Shown here in pieces: positions 15,221-22,530 of a stretch of DNA of 23,880 nt. The DNA comes from JAXFQS01 sp034178815. Its GTDB lineage: Bacteria > Verrucomicrobiota > Kiritimatiellia > RFP12 > DVOR01. Made by a program: the position numbers and the translations under genes. Each line of letters starts with the position of its first letter. Positions within the stretch are counted from its first letter, which is position 1. The stretch is taken from assembly GCA_034178815.1 (NCBI GenBank), contig JAXFQS010000022.1, forward strand, positions 1 to 23,880, given 5' to 3'. The notes under the pieces were generated by a model, which did no database searches, had not been told where the DNA came from, and saw only the letters and a program-made list of their open reading frames with translations.

Positions 15221-15793
15221 TTACGAACCGGGATGGACAAAAGGCTCGCCCGCCTTGCACATTGGACAATCAACAGGCTCCCAAACCTCCGGAGCCATCT
15301 GGAGAAGGGAGAAAGTCGGGTAGTCGAACTTGGCGTTGCCGGCGCTGCGATCGACCAAGACCAGCACGGCGGCAACCTCTGCACCAGCGGCTTTGACAAT
15401 GTCGATGGTTTCCTGAACGCGTCCGCCGCGAGTGATGACATCCTCTGCGACGACATATCGCTTCCCGGATTCCAGTTTGAAGCGACGCATCACCAACGCC
15501 CCGTCGGCCTTCTCGGCAAAGAGACATTGGGTGTCGAGCGCGCGGGCTACCTCGTGCCCGACAAGAATTCCGCCAAGGGCGGGCGAAACCACCCCGTCGA
15601 CCGGGCCGATATCCATCCGCGCCCTCATCCGGCAAACCAGTTCATCACAGAGGCGTTGGGCGTGGCGTGGCCATTTCAGCACATTGGCGCACTGGAAAAA
15701 GCGGTTGGAGTGGAGTTTGGACCTAAGTTCGAAATGCCCTGAAAGCAACGCACCCGTCGCTTCAAGAGTTGCCAATACTTCCTGGTCAGTCAT
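15221..15793 (-). CDS. pyrE: Orotate phosphoribosyltransferase
   Basis: Joins orotate and PRPP to give orotidine 5'-monophosphate, the fifth step of UMP synthesis; 190 residues, cytosolic. The PRPP-binding loop is visible as VVAEDVITRGGRVQET at 114-129, with the two acidic residues and the glycine pair. The flexible-loop region AEKADGALVMRRF is at 93-105. The N-terminal GHFELRSKLHSNRFFQCA resembles the Thermus-like subgroup, whose members often end with a CPxC segment as here (Cys176, Cys179). The start at 15793 matches that subgroup and has AAGG about 9 nt upstream. It follows carB by 26 nt. pyrF and carA are not in the window. Confidence 0.95.
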   Translation of the reverse strand: MTDQEVLATLEATGALLSGHFELRSKLHSNRFFQCANVLKWPRHAQRLCDELVCRMRARMDIGPVDGVVSPALGGILVGHEVARALDTQCLFAEKADGALVMRRFKLESGKRYVVAEDVITRGGRVQETIDIVKAAGAEVAAVLVLVDRSAGNAKFDYPTFSLLQMAPEVWEPVDCPMCKAGEPFVHPGS

Positions 15794-15819
15794 AACAATG
15801 CCTTGGGAATAGGGATGAA

Positions 15820-18800
15820 TTACTGGATGTCCGAATGATACGCTTGAAGGGACTTGACGCCACCCAAAGAGTCGCGCGCGGCCTTGATTCCCTGCGCACT
15901 GGCGCAAGCGGCGGCCAGCGTCGTCAAGTAGGGAATCCGATACTTGATGGCGCTCTTACGGATCGACGCGTCATCGGCTCGCGCATCCCGCCGGCCCGAA
16001 GGCGTATTGACGACCAGAGCAACCTGACGGTTGACGATCAAGTCGAGCACATTCGGACGCCCTTGGCCGATTTTCGCCACCGAGGCGGCCTGGATACCGT
16101 GCCCCTGAAGCCAAAGCGCCGTGCCCTCCGTGGCAAAAATCTTGTAGCCCAAATCGGCAAACGCCTTGGCCGCCTTGGCCGCCGCCTCACGCTTCTCTGA
16201 GAGGGAGAACAAAACCGCTTCGCCGCCCGTAGGCAGACATGCGTTGGCGGCCTCCTGCGACTTGAAATAGGCCAATCCAAATGAGTCGGCCATACCCAAC
16301 ACCTCGCCCGTTGAACGCATTTCCGGCCCCAGAACGGGATCCACTTCCGGGAACTTGTCAAACGGGAAGACCGCCTCCTTCACGCCAAAGTGGGGAATCT
16401 TTCGGTCGTGCAACCCAAGGTCGCTCAGTTTTGCCCCCATCATCAGTCGGGTGGCCGCCCGCGCCATCTGAATGTCACAAACCTTCGAAACCAACGGAAC
16501 CGTCCGGGAGGCGCGAGGATTGGCCTCAAGCACATAAACCTTGCCCTTCTCGATGGCGTACTGCATATTCATCAGACCAACCACCTTCAGTGCCTGGGCA
16601 ATCTTGCGCGTATACTCTCGGATGGTCGCCAGATGTGCCTCGTCAATCGTGACAGGAGGAATCACGCAAGCCGAATCCCCCGAATGGACGCCCGCCAGTT
16701 CAATGTGCTCCATCACCGCCGGGATGTACACATCCTGCCCGTCCGACAGCGCATCCGCCTCGCACTCCAGAGCCTCCTGGAGGAAGCGGTCGAGAAGCAG
16801 AGGACGGTCGGGAGTCACCCCGACGGCCGCATCGACATATTCCCGTAGCATCTGCTCGTCGTAAATCACCTCCATGCCGCGTCCACCAAGCACAAATGAA
16901 GGGCGAATCATCAACGGATAGCCAATCTCCCCGGCGGCCTTCAAGGCCTCGTCCAAATCAACCGCCATGCGCGACTCAGGCATCGGAATACCCAGTTTGT
17001 CCATCATATGCCGGAAGATATCGCGATCCTCCGCCGCATCAATCGAATCAATGGAAGTGCCAAGAATCTTGACCCCGTTCTCGCTCAATTCACGGGCAAT
17101 ATTCAACGGCGTCTGACCGCCAAACTGGACAATGACCCCGTCCGGCTTCTCCTGCTCGTAGATCTGCAGCACATCCTCCGCCGTGACGGGCTCGAAGTAG
17201 AGACGGTCTGAAGTGTCATAGTCCGTGGAGACCGTCTCTGGGTTGCAGTTGACCATAATCGTCTCGCACCCAGCATCGCGCAATGCAAAGGCAGCATGGA
17301 CACAACAATAGTCGAACTCAATCCCCTGCCCAATACGGTTGGGGCCTCCCCCGAGAATCATGATTTTTCGCTTGCCGGTCGTGACTGGAACCTCATTGGC
17401 GTCACTGTTGTAGGTCGAATAGTAATAGGCCTTGTCCTTGACGCCAGAGACCGGAACAGGATGCCAGGTTTCGCGAACCCCCAATTCCATCCGGCGTTGG
17501 CGAATCGCCCGCTCCTTCAGCCCCAAGATTTGAGCCAGATAACGGTCGGAGAATCCATCCTTCTTGGCCTGAACCAAAAGTTTGTCGGAAGGCATCTGCC
17601 CCTTGGTCTCCAGCAAATCCTCCTCCAACTCGACCAACTCGCGCATCTGCTGCAGGAACCAAACCTTGATGGAGGTCAGTTGATGGAGTTGCTCGTTGGT
17701 CGCGCCTTTCCGGATTGCCTCATAGAGGAGGAATTGCCGCTCGCTTGTCGGAATGCGGAGTTTATCTAGGAGTTGCTGAAGCGACAGTTTGTTGAAATTC
17801 TTGGCAAATCCGAGTCCTGTTCTCCCCTTTTCCAGCGCGCGAATAGCCTTCTGGAAGGTCTCTTTGTAGGTCTTGCCTATGGACATGACCTCACCGACCG
17901 CGCGCATTTGCGTGCCAAGTTTGTCCTCCACCCCACGGAACTTCTCGAACGCCCAGCGGGCAAACTTCAGGACAATATAGTCGCCAGACGGGGTGTACTT
18001 CTCCAGCGTGCCGTCGCGCCAATAGGGGATTTCATCAAGCGTCATACCGCTGGCGAGTTTGGCGGATATGAGGGCAATCGGGAAACCGGTGGCCTTGGAA
18101 GCCAGCGCTGAGGAGCGGGAAGTACGGGGATTGATTTCGATGATGACGATGCGATCGGAGACCGGGTCGTGAGCGAACTGGACATTTGTTCCGCCGATGA
18201 CGCCAATCGACTCGACGATGCGGAAAGCCTGGTCGCGCAGACGGTCTTGAACATCCTGACTGATGGTCAACATTGGCGCGGAGCAGAAGGAGTCGCCCGT
18301 ATGAACGCCCATCGGATCGATGTTCTCAATCATACAGATGGCGATCATCTGGTTCTTGGCGTCACGGACGACTTCGACCTCCAACTCCTCCCACCCAAGC
18401 ACGGACTCCTCGATAAGGCATTGCCCCGTCAAAGACGCCTGAAGCCCTCGGGAGACGATTGTCCGCAGTTCCTCGACATTGTACACCAGCCCGCCGCCGG
18501 TTCCGCCCATTGTGTAAGCCGGGCGAACCACCACTGGATACCCCAACTTGCTGGCGACCTGTTCGGCGTGTTCGACCGTATAGGTAATCTCGCTGTGCGG
18601 CATTCCGATGCCCAATTTGGCCATCGTCTCCTTGAAAATCTCGCGGTCTTCCCCCCGCTCGATGGCATCGAGGTTGACGCCTATCACCTTGACTCCGTAT
18701 TTGTCCAAAACGCCGGCCTTCGCCAGTTCGAGGGAAAGGTTCAACCCGGACTGGCCGCCCAAATTAGGGAGCAGGGCATCAGGGCGCTCCTTCTCGATGA

Positions 18801-19026
18801 TTTGCGTCAGGCGTTCGAGGTTGAGCGGCTCGATATAGGTCGCGTCTGCCATGACGGGGTCGGTCATGATGGTCGCCGGGTTAGAGTTGACCAGCACAAT
18901 CTGATACCCGCATTCCCTCAAGGCTTTACAGGCCTGCGTGCCGGAATAGTCGAATTCGCACGCCTGCCCGATGACAATTGGACCGGAACCGATAATCATT
19001 ACCTTGTGGATGTCTTGACGCGTCAT
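15820..19026 (-). CDS. carB: Carbamoyl-phosphate synthase large subunit
   Basis: Makes carbamoyl phosphate from bicarbonate, ammonia (delivered by CarA) and two ATP, feeding pyrimidine and arginine synthesis. Length of 1068 residues is standard. The two homologous ATP-grasp halves are both complete: the first opens with VMIIGSGPIVIGQACEFDYS, the second with IMILGGGPNRIGQGIEFDY near residue 550. Each carries its glycine-rich loop (MGGTGGG in the first, LGGRGME in the second). The last ~130 residues form the MGS-like allosteric domain, with VNTPSGRR. ATG at 19026 has GGAAAGG (19043-19037) about 10 nt upstream. It leads a tight operon with pyrE, purB, iorAB and a glycerophosphotransferase-like gene. 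The partner carA is not adjacent and must lie elsewhere. Confidence 0.98.
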   Translation of the reverse strand: MTRQDIHKVMIIGSGPIVIGQACEFDYSGTQACKALRECGYQIVLVNSNPATIMTDPVMADATYIEPLNLERLTQIIEKERPDALLPNLGGQSGLNLSLELAKAGVLDKYGVKVIGVNLDAIERGEDREIFKETMAKLGIGMPHSEITYTVEHAEQVASKLGYPVVVRPAYTMGGTGGGLVYNVEELRTIVSRGLQASLTGQCLIEESVLGWEELEVEVVRDAKNQMIAICMIENIDPMGVHTGDSFCSAPMLTISQDVQDRLRDQAFRIVESIGVIGGTNVQFAHDPVSDRIVIIEINPRTSRSSALASKATGFPIALISAKLASGMTLDEIPYWRDGTLEKYTPSGDYIVLKFARWAFEKFRGVEDKLGTQMRAVGEVMSIGKTYKETFQKAIRALEKGRTGLGFAKNFNKLSLQQLLDKLRIPTSERQFLLYEAIRKGATNEQLHQLTSIKVWFLQQMRELVELEEDLLETKGQMPSDKLLVQAKKDGFSDRYLAQILGLKERAIRQRRMELGVRETWHPVPVSGVKDKAYYYSTYNSDANEVPVTTGKRKIMILGGGPNRIGQGIEFDYCCVHAAFALRDAGCETIMVNCNPETVSTDYDTSDRLYFEPVTAEDVLQIYEQEKPDGVIVQFGGQTPLNIARELSENGVKILGTSIDSIDAAEDRDIFRHMMDKLGIPMPESRMAVDLDEALKAAGEIGYPLMIRPSFVLGGRGMEVIYDEQMLREYVDAAVGVTPDRPLLLDRFLQEALECEADALSDGQDVYIPAVMEHIELAGVHSGDSACVIPPVTIDEAHLATIREYTRKIAQALKVVGLMNMQYAIEKGKVYVLEANPRASRTVPLVSKVCDIQMARAATRLMMGAKLSDLGLHDRKIPHFGVKEAVFPFDKFPEVDPVLGPEMRSTGEVLGMADSFGLAYFKSQEAANACLPTGGEAVLFSLSEKREAAAKAAKAFADLGYKIFATEGTALWLQGHGIQAASVAKIGQGRPNVLDLIVNRQVALVVNTPSGRRDARADDASIRKSAIKYRIPYLTTLAAACASAQGIKAARDSLGGVKSLQAYHSDIQ

Positions 19027-19067
19027 GGAGAAAAAGCCTTTCCGCTAAACGGTGTATACTGCCCGAT

Positions 19068-19096
19068 AGAATAACACAATCCGCCCGCCCTGTCGA
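19068..19096 (-). promoter_or_regulatory. Extended -10 promoter for the carB operon
   Basis: On the minus strand, -35 TCGACA (19096-19091), a 17-bp spacer and -10 TATTCT (19073-19068), preceded by TGT giving an extended -10. The -35 and spacing are identical to those of the trxA promoter. The predicted start near 19061 gives a leader of about 35 nt. Confidence 0.6.
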
Positions 19097-19155
19097 GACG
19101 GAACACCCCAACCCGCAGCTTTTCATCGGAAAAACCGATATTCTGCATACCAAAC

Positions 19156-19185
19156 GGGAACCTCGCGCCCTCGCACGGGGTTCCC
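19156..19185 (-). terminator. Probable terminator after nadA
   Basis: GGGAACC (19156-19162) pairs with GGTTCCC (19179-19185), with a further short inner stem. In the nadA direction it lies 25 nt past the stop and is followed by GTTTGGT, a weak U-tract. It separates leuA-nadA from the carB promoter. Confidence 0.5.
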
Positions 19186-19210
19186 TAAGGCCTAGTGTCT
19201 AGGGGGGAGA

Positions 19211-20119
19211 CTACCCTATGGACAGCATGGCGTCGATAGCCTTCCGGGCCCGTTCGGCCATCTTCGGCTGCACCTGAACGGGCGTCTGCAAGGTCTCCAG
19301 CGCCCTCAAGAGTTTCTCGGGCGTGGTCTTCTTCATATTGGGGCAGACCATATCGTCCCGAACGGGGTAGAACCGCTTGGCGGGGTTCTCGCGCTGAAGA
19401 CGATGCAGGATGCCGACCTCCGTTCCAACTAGGTACGCCTGCACACTGCTTTCGCGCGCTTCACGGCACATTTCGCCGGTTGAGAGAACAAAGTCGGCCG
19501 CATCGCGAATGTCTTTCGGGCACTCGGGATGAACCATCAACTTGGCCTCCGGATGGGCGGCTTTCGCAGCAGACACCAGTGCCGGCGTCAAGCGGGCATG
19601 GGTGGGACAATATCCCGGCCAGAGGATGAACTCAGTCCCAATGCGAGCGGCTGTAAATCCGCCCAAATGGCGGTCGGGCACGAATACAATCCGATCCCCT
19701 GCATCAATATAGTGCTTGGCTACGCGATAGGCGTTGGAGGAGGTGCAGCAACAATCGCACTCGGCCTTGACCTCCAGCGAGGAGTTGACATAACAGAGGA
19801 TTTTCCGATCTGGATACTTCTCCCGAAGCGCTCTGACATCTGCCCCGGTAATCATATCGGCCATCGGGCATCCCGCCGTCGCGTCCGGCATAATAACCAA
19901 CTTTCCGGGATTGAGCGCGGCGGCGGTCTCTGCCATAAAGGTCACGCCGCAAAAGACGATGACCGGATTCTCAAGCGCCGCCGCCTTGCGCGCCAACTCC
20001 AACGAATCGCCCGTGAAGTCGGCCAAATCCTGCACTTCCGGTCTTTGGTAGTTGTGGGCGAGAATGACGGCTTGGCGCTCGGTCTTGAGCCGGGCAATAT
20101 CTTCTGCTATGGAACTCAT
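19211..20119 (-). CDS. nadA: Quinolinate synthase
   Basis: Condenses iminoaspartate with dihydroxyacetone phosphate to quinolinate in NAD synthesis, using an oxygen-sensitive 4Fe-4S cluster; 302 residues. The three cluster ligands known for short-type NadA are visible: Cys84 (GCPMADM), Cys171 (GYCPTH) and Cys259 (VCPNMKKT). AHNYQRPEVQ at the N-terminus and PDRHLGG near residue 148 are family hallmarks. The CDCCC at 121-125 adds further cysteines. Its ATG overlaps the leuA stop in the ATGA arrangement, so translation is coupled. nadB and nadC are not in the window, so the usual nad gene grouping is absent here. Confidence 0.97.
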   Translation of the reverse strand: MSSIAEDIARLKTERQAVILAHNYQRPEVQDLADFTGDSLELARKAAALENPVIVFCGVTFMAETAAALNPGKLVIMPDATAGCPMADMITGADVRALREKYPDRKILCYVNSSLEVKAECDCCCTSSNAYRVAKHYIDAGDRIVFVPDRHLGGFTAARIGTEFILWPGYCPTHARLTPALVSAAKAAHPEAKLMVHPECPKDIRDAADFVLSTGEMCREARESSVQAYLVGTEVGILHRLQRENPAKRFYPVRDDMVCPNMKKTTPEKLLRALETLQTPVQVQPKMAERARKAIDAMLSIG

Positions 20120-21666
20120 TGCGGCTGTTTCGCTCCGAGGGTGTCGGCATAGATACCATTGAGAGCCTGGAGATAGGCGAGAATGGCGGATTCAACAATA
20201 TCGGTGGCCAAGCCGCGCCCGGTATGCACACGGCCCGTTCCCAGGTCGCGAACACGGACGGAGGTGGAGCCTTGCGCCTCTCGTCCCTCGGTGACCGCGG
20301 AGATGTTGAAACGCTCCAGGCGCACCTTGAGTTTGCAAATGGCGTTGATGGCGCGGAACGAGGCGTCGATGGGACCGTCGCCCAGCGCAACCTCCTCGAA
20401 GACTTTGCCGTCTTCCCGCACGATGCGGACGGTACTCGTCGGCGTGATGACATTGCCGGCCTGTACGGAGAAGCGTTCCAGCCGGATGTGCTCGGGGATA
20501 GTGGTTTCGTGGCCGTGCGCCAGCGCCTCGATATCGGCGTCGTCAATCACCTTTTTGCGGTCCGCCAAAGCCTTGAACTTGGCGAATGCGGCGGCAATCT
20601 GCTCGTCGGAGAGGTGGAATCCGAGGTCTTCGAGGCGCTGCTCGAAGGCATGGCGCCCGGAATGTTTGCCCAAAACCATCTGCGTGCGGGAGATGCCGAT
20701 GGACTCAGGCGTCATAATCTCATAAGTGGAGGCGTTGGCCATAACGCCGTGCTGATGGATGCCGGATTCGTGGGCAAACGCGTTCTTTCCGACAATCGCC
20801 TTGTTGGGCTGGACGCTGACGCCGGTGACATTCTGGACGCAACGGCTGGCGGCGTAGATTTTGGTCGTGTCGAGCCCGACATCCAACGCTTCGAAGAGGT
20901 CGTGCCGGGTCTTGACGATCATGGCAATCTCTTCGATGGCGGCGTTACCCGCGCGCTCGCCAATGCCGTTGATGGTGCATTCCGCCTGCTGGGCTCCGGC
21001 CTTGAGGGCGGCGACGGTATTGGCAACCGCCAACCCCAAGTCGTTGTGGCAATGGATGGCCAGGCTTGCCTTATCGGCGTTGGGCACGCGTTCGAGGACA
21101 TCGCGAATCATCGCGCCCATCTCGTCGGGGGTGGAGTAGCCGACGGTGTCCGGCAGGTTCACGACGCTTGCGCCGGCCTTGATGACCGCCTCGACCACCC
21201 GATTGCGGAAGTCCGGTTCCGTGCGGGTCGCATCTTCGAGGGAGAATTGGATTTCAGGGCAGAGGTTGCGCGCGTAGGCGACCATACGCACGGCGCGTTC
21301 GACGACCTCCTCCTTGGTCATCTTCAGTTTGTACTGGCGATGCAGGGGCGATGTCGCCAAAAAGACATGGATACGCGGATGCGCGGCGCAGGAGACCGCG
21401 CCCCATGCGGCATCGATATCCTTCTCCAGAGCACGAGCGAGGCTAGCCACGCTTGCCTGCTTGACCTGTCCGGCTATGGCCTTGACGGATTCGAAGTCGC
21501 CGGGCGAGGAGATGGCAAAACCGGCCTCGATTACATCGACCTTGAGAAGTTCCAACTGTTCCGCCACAAGCAGTTTGTCGCGAAGGTTCATCGAACAGCC
21601 AGGGGCCTGCTCGCCGTCGCGAAGGGTCGTGTCGAAAAAGCGAATCTTTCTCTTCTGCTGCGTCAT
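20116..21666 (-). CDS. leuA: 2-Isopropylmalate synthase
   Basis: First committed enzyme of leucine synthesis: acetyl-CoA plus 2-oxoisovalerate gives 2-isopropylmalate; 516 residues, the usual length for bacterial LeuA. The TIM-barrel domain shows TTLRDGEQAPG (13-23) with the metal-binding RD pair, and HCHNDLG with metal-ligand histidines 205 and 207. NGIGERAGN follows. The C-terminal ~130 residues are the LeuA allosteric domain (GDGPIDASFRAINAI), which normally gives leucine feedback inhibition. Citramalate or homocitrate synthase are less likely given this overall pattern. The start is ATG at 21666, with AGGAG 7 nt upstream. The ribosome site partly lies in a small hairpin. The opposite strand is open for nearly the whole gene, judged a composition artefact. 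Confidence 0.95.
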   Translation of the reverse strand: MTQQKRKIRFFDTTLRDGEQAPGCSMNLRDKLLVAEQLELLKVDVIEAGFAISSPGDFESVKAIAGQVKQASVASLARALEKDIDAAWGAVSCAAHPRIHVFLATSPLHRQYKLKMTKEEVVERAVRMVAYARNLCPEIQFSLEDATRTEPDFRNRVVEAVIKAGASVVNLPDTVGYSTPDEMGAMIRDVLERVPNADKASLAIHCHNDLGLAVANTVAALKAGAQQAECTINGIGERAGNAAIEEIAMIVKTRHDLFEALDVGLDTTKIYAASRCVQNVTGVSVQPNKAIVGKNAFAHESGIHQHGVMANASTYEIMTPESIGISRTQMVLGKHSGRHAFEQRLEDLGFHLSDEQIAAAFAKFKALADRKKVIDDADIEALAHGHETTIPEHIRLERFSVQAGNVITPTSTVRIVREDGKVFEEVALGDGPIDASFRAINAICKLKVRLERFNISAVTEGREAQGSTSVRVRDLGTGRVHTGRGLATDIVESAILAYLQALNGIYADTLGAKQPQ

Positions 21667-21675
21667 CAATGATCT

Positions 21676-21689
21676 CCTAATACTTTAGG
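21676..21689 (-). promoter_or_regulatory. Small hairpin overlapping the leuA ribosome site
   Basis: In the leuA leader, CCTAA (21689-21685), loop AGTA and TTAGG (21680-21676) form a perfect 5-bp hairpin whose 3' arm supplies the first three bases of the AGGAG ribosome site (21678-21674). It could lower initiation or be a protein target. It is too short to be certain, and no leucine-rich leader peptide was seen in the short leader. Confidence 0.35.
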
Positions 21690-21700
21690 CGTCGCGGAAA

Positions 21701-21730
21701 AGTATACCAAAACGGAACGGAATCGCACAA
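21701..21730 (-). promoter_or_regulatory. Extended -10 promoter for leuA-nadA
   Basis: On the minus strand, -10 TATACT (21706-21701) is one base from consensus and preceded by TGG, an extended -10. A weak -35 TTGTGC (21730-21725) lies 18 bp upstream. Predicted start near 21694, leader about 28 nt. Confidence 0.55.
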
Positions 21731-21774
21731 GGAAAACGCGCGGATGCAGCAGACTTCCTGTTTTCGCCGAATCC

Positions 21775-21898
21775 CGCTGCCGCAAGGCCTGAAAGAAGAT
21801 TGGCAGCGACGGAGGCGATTAGTTGGCACCTGTCGGCGGCAGAGGTGGACACCGCTTTATCTGCGACCTGCCTATCTTACGGACACTGAGGTTCCAAC
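21775..21898. repeat. Nested inverted repeats (includes hairpin-family copy 2)
   Basis: CGCTGCC (21775-21781) pairs with GGCAGCG (21802-21808); its 5' arm also begins a GCC-GCAA-GGC mini-hairpin. Next, GTTGG-C-ACCT (21822-21831) pairs with AGGT-T-CCAAC (21889-21898), nine pairs and one mismatch. Inside it, GCAGA (21839-21843) pairs with TCTGC (21860-21864). The nesting suggests a foldable RNA or a palindromic repeat. Its strand of action, if any, is unknown. Confidence 0.45.
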
Positions 21899-22050
21899 CT
21901 GCCGCTCCCTGCGCCCCAGCACTTGAAAGAACCACTATTCCATAACGCTTTTACCCTGCTTCCCTCCTAAACCTGAAGAAGCGGTTGCGCCGCCCATTGC
22001 CACAAAATAATCCCCCGTGCGCCGGCGTCTTTTCGGCCGCCGCGCGGCAC

Positions 22051-22070
22051 AATCTTGTCTACACAAGATT
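22051..22070. repeat. Perfect 8-bp inverted repeat
   Basis: AATCTTGT, spacer CTAC, ACAAGATT. The match is perfect, but there is no T-tract beyond either arm, so an operator-like site or structured RNA is as likely as a terminator. Confidence 0.5.
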
Positions 22071-22234
22071 TCTCGTCCCTAATCTATGGCGCATACTCCC
22101 TGTACACACGCTTGTGACTGGCAGACAATCCACGCCAAAGCCCCCAGCCCCCACCCCAAACGCCACGAACACCCACGAACTACCAAGCCATCTGCAAGCC
22201 ACTCCGGTGCGACACCTTTGCCCGCTCAAAGAGA

Positions 22235-22248
22235 CGGGAAGGCTCCCG
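22235..22248. repeat. Short hairpin, terminator-like on the minus strand
   Basis: CGGGA (22235-22239), loop AGGC, TCCCG (22244-22248). Read on the minus strand, it is followed by TCTCTTT, giving a weak terminator-like arrangement about 280 nt past the beta-helix gene's stop. Confidence 0.35.
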
Positions 22249-22252
22249 CACA

Positions 22253-22311
22253 CTCGGTCGCCGACCTCTCTGATTGGCTCGGCGACCGAGGCCTCAGGCA
22301 CCGAGGCTCGG
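22253..22311. repeat. Perfect 12-bp inverted repeat with alternative pairings
   Basis: CTCGGTCGCCGA (22253-22264) and TCGGCGACCGAG (22279-22290) are perfect complements around a 14-nt loop. Immediately after come GCCTC/GAGGC (22291-22295 with 22303-22307) and CCGAG-G-CTCGG (22301-22311). ACCGAGGC is also present twice (22285-22292 and 22300-22307), so several mutually exclusive folds are possible. This is the strongest secondary-structure signal in the window. Confidence 0.65.
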
Positions 22312-22428
22312 ATGGTGATGAAAAGTCTCTACACGCCCACTCCAAACGCCTTCTTCGGGAAGGAGGGTGCCGGGCAGACGAGCGCTTGGTAGGTTTGACG
22401 CGAATCGTTCTCGCCCCCATTCCCCCAC

Positions 22429-22467
22429 CATCGGGAAAGAAGCCCCGGAAGACAATGCTTCCCGATG
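22429..22467. repeat. Perfect 9-bp inverted repeat downstream of beta-helix gene
   Basis: CATCGGGAA (22429-22437) pairs with TTCCCGATG (22459-22467) around 21 nt. An alternative inner GAAGC/GCTTC pairing shares part of the right arm. It lies about 64 nt beyond the beta-helix gene's stop codon. It may protect or end that transcript, but it has no U-tract. Confidence 0.5.
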
Positions 22468-22530
22468 CAATCGAGACCGATTCGCCTATTTTGAGCCGTG
22501 CGCTTGAGCAGAATTAGCCCTGATGAATGG

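Larger units (their letters stand above)
21667..22530. other. Long gene-poor intergenic region rich in inverted repeats
   Basis: About 860 bp between leuA and the beta-helix gene. The open frames present (for example 21985-22392 and 22086-22517 on plus, 22059-22301 on minus) have low-complexity, Pro/Thr/Arg-biased products, no ribosome site and no recognisable family, so no gene is called. Apart from the leuA promoter it contains at least six inverted repeats, itemised separately, and a C-rich tract at 22141-22174. No tRNA, tmRNA, RNase P or SRP RNA signature was recognised by eye. Confidence 0.6.

Noticed and set aside
15205..15456. N-terminal 84-residue extension of purB
   Set aside because: It lies within pyrE and has a low-complexity Ser/Arg product. 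PurB homologues start at the equivalent of 15204.
18169..19074. A 301-codon plus-strand frame opposite carB
   Set aside because: Shadow of the first ATP-grasp half of carB, with no independent coding evidence.
20119..21672. A 517-codon open frame on the plus strand opposite leuA
   Set aside because: It mirrors leuA almost exactly, its product has no family resemblance, and it has no promoter or ribosome site. High-GC codon use leaves the antisense frame open.
21842..21855. GAGGTGGACACCGC, resembling the conserved T-box antiterminator word
   Set aside because: It carries an extra base relative to the T-box core, lies on the plus strand where no gene follows, and has no specifier-loop or terminator partner. 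Leucine control of leuA would need it on the other strand.
21985..22517. Two overlapping plus-strand frames between leuA and the beta-helix gene
   Set aside because: The products are Pro/Thr/Arg-biased with no domain, no ribosome site and no codon-use match to neighbours; the DNA is dominated by inverted repeats instead.
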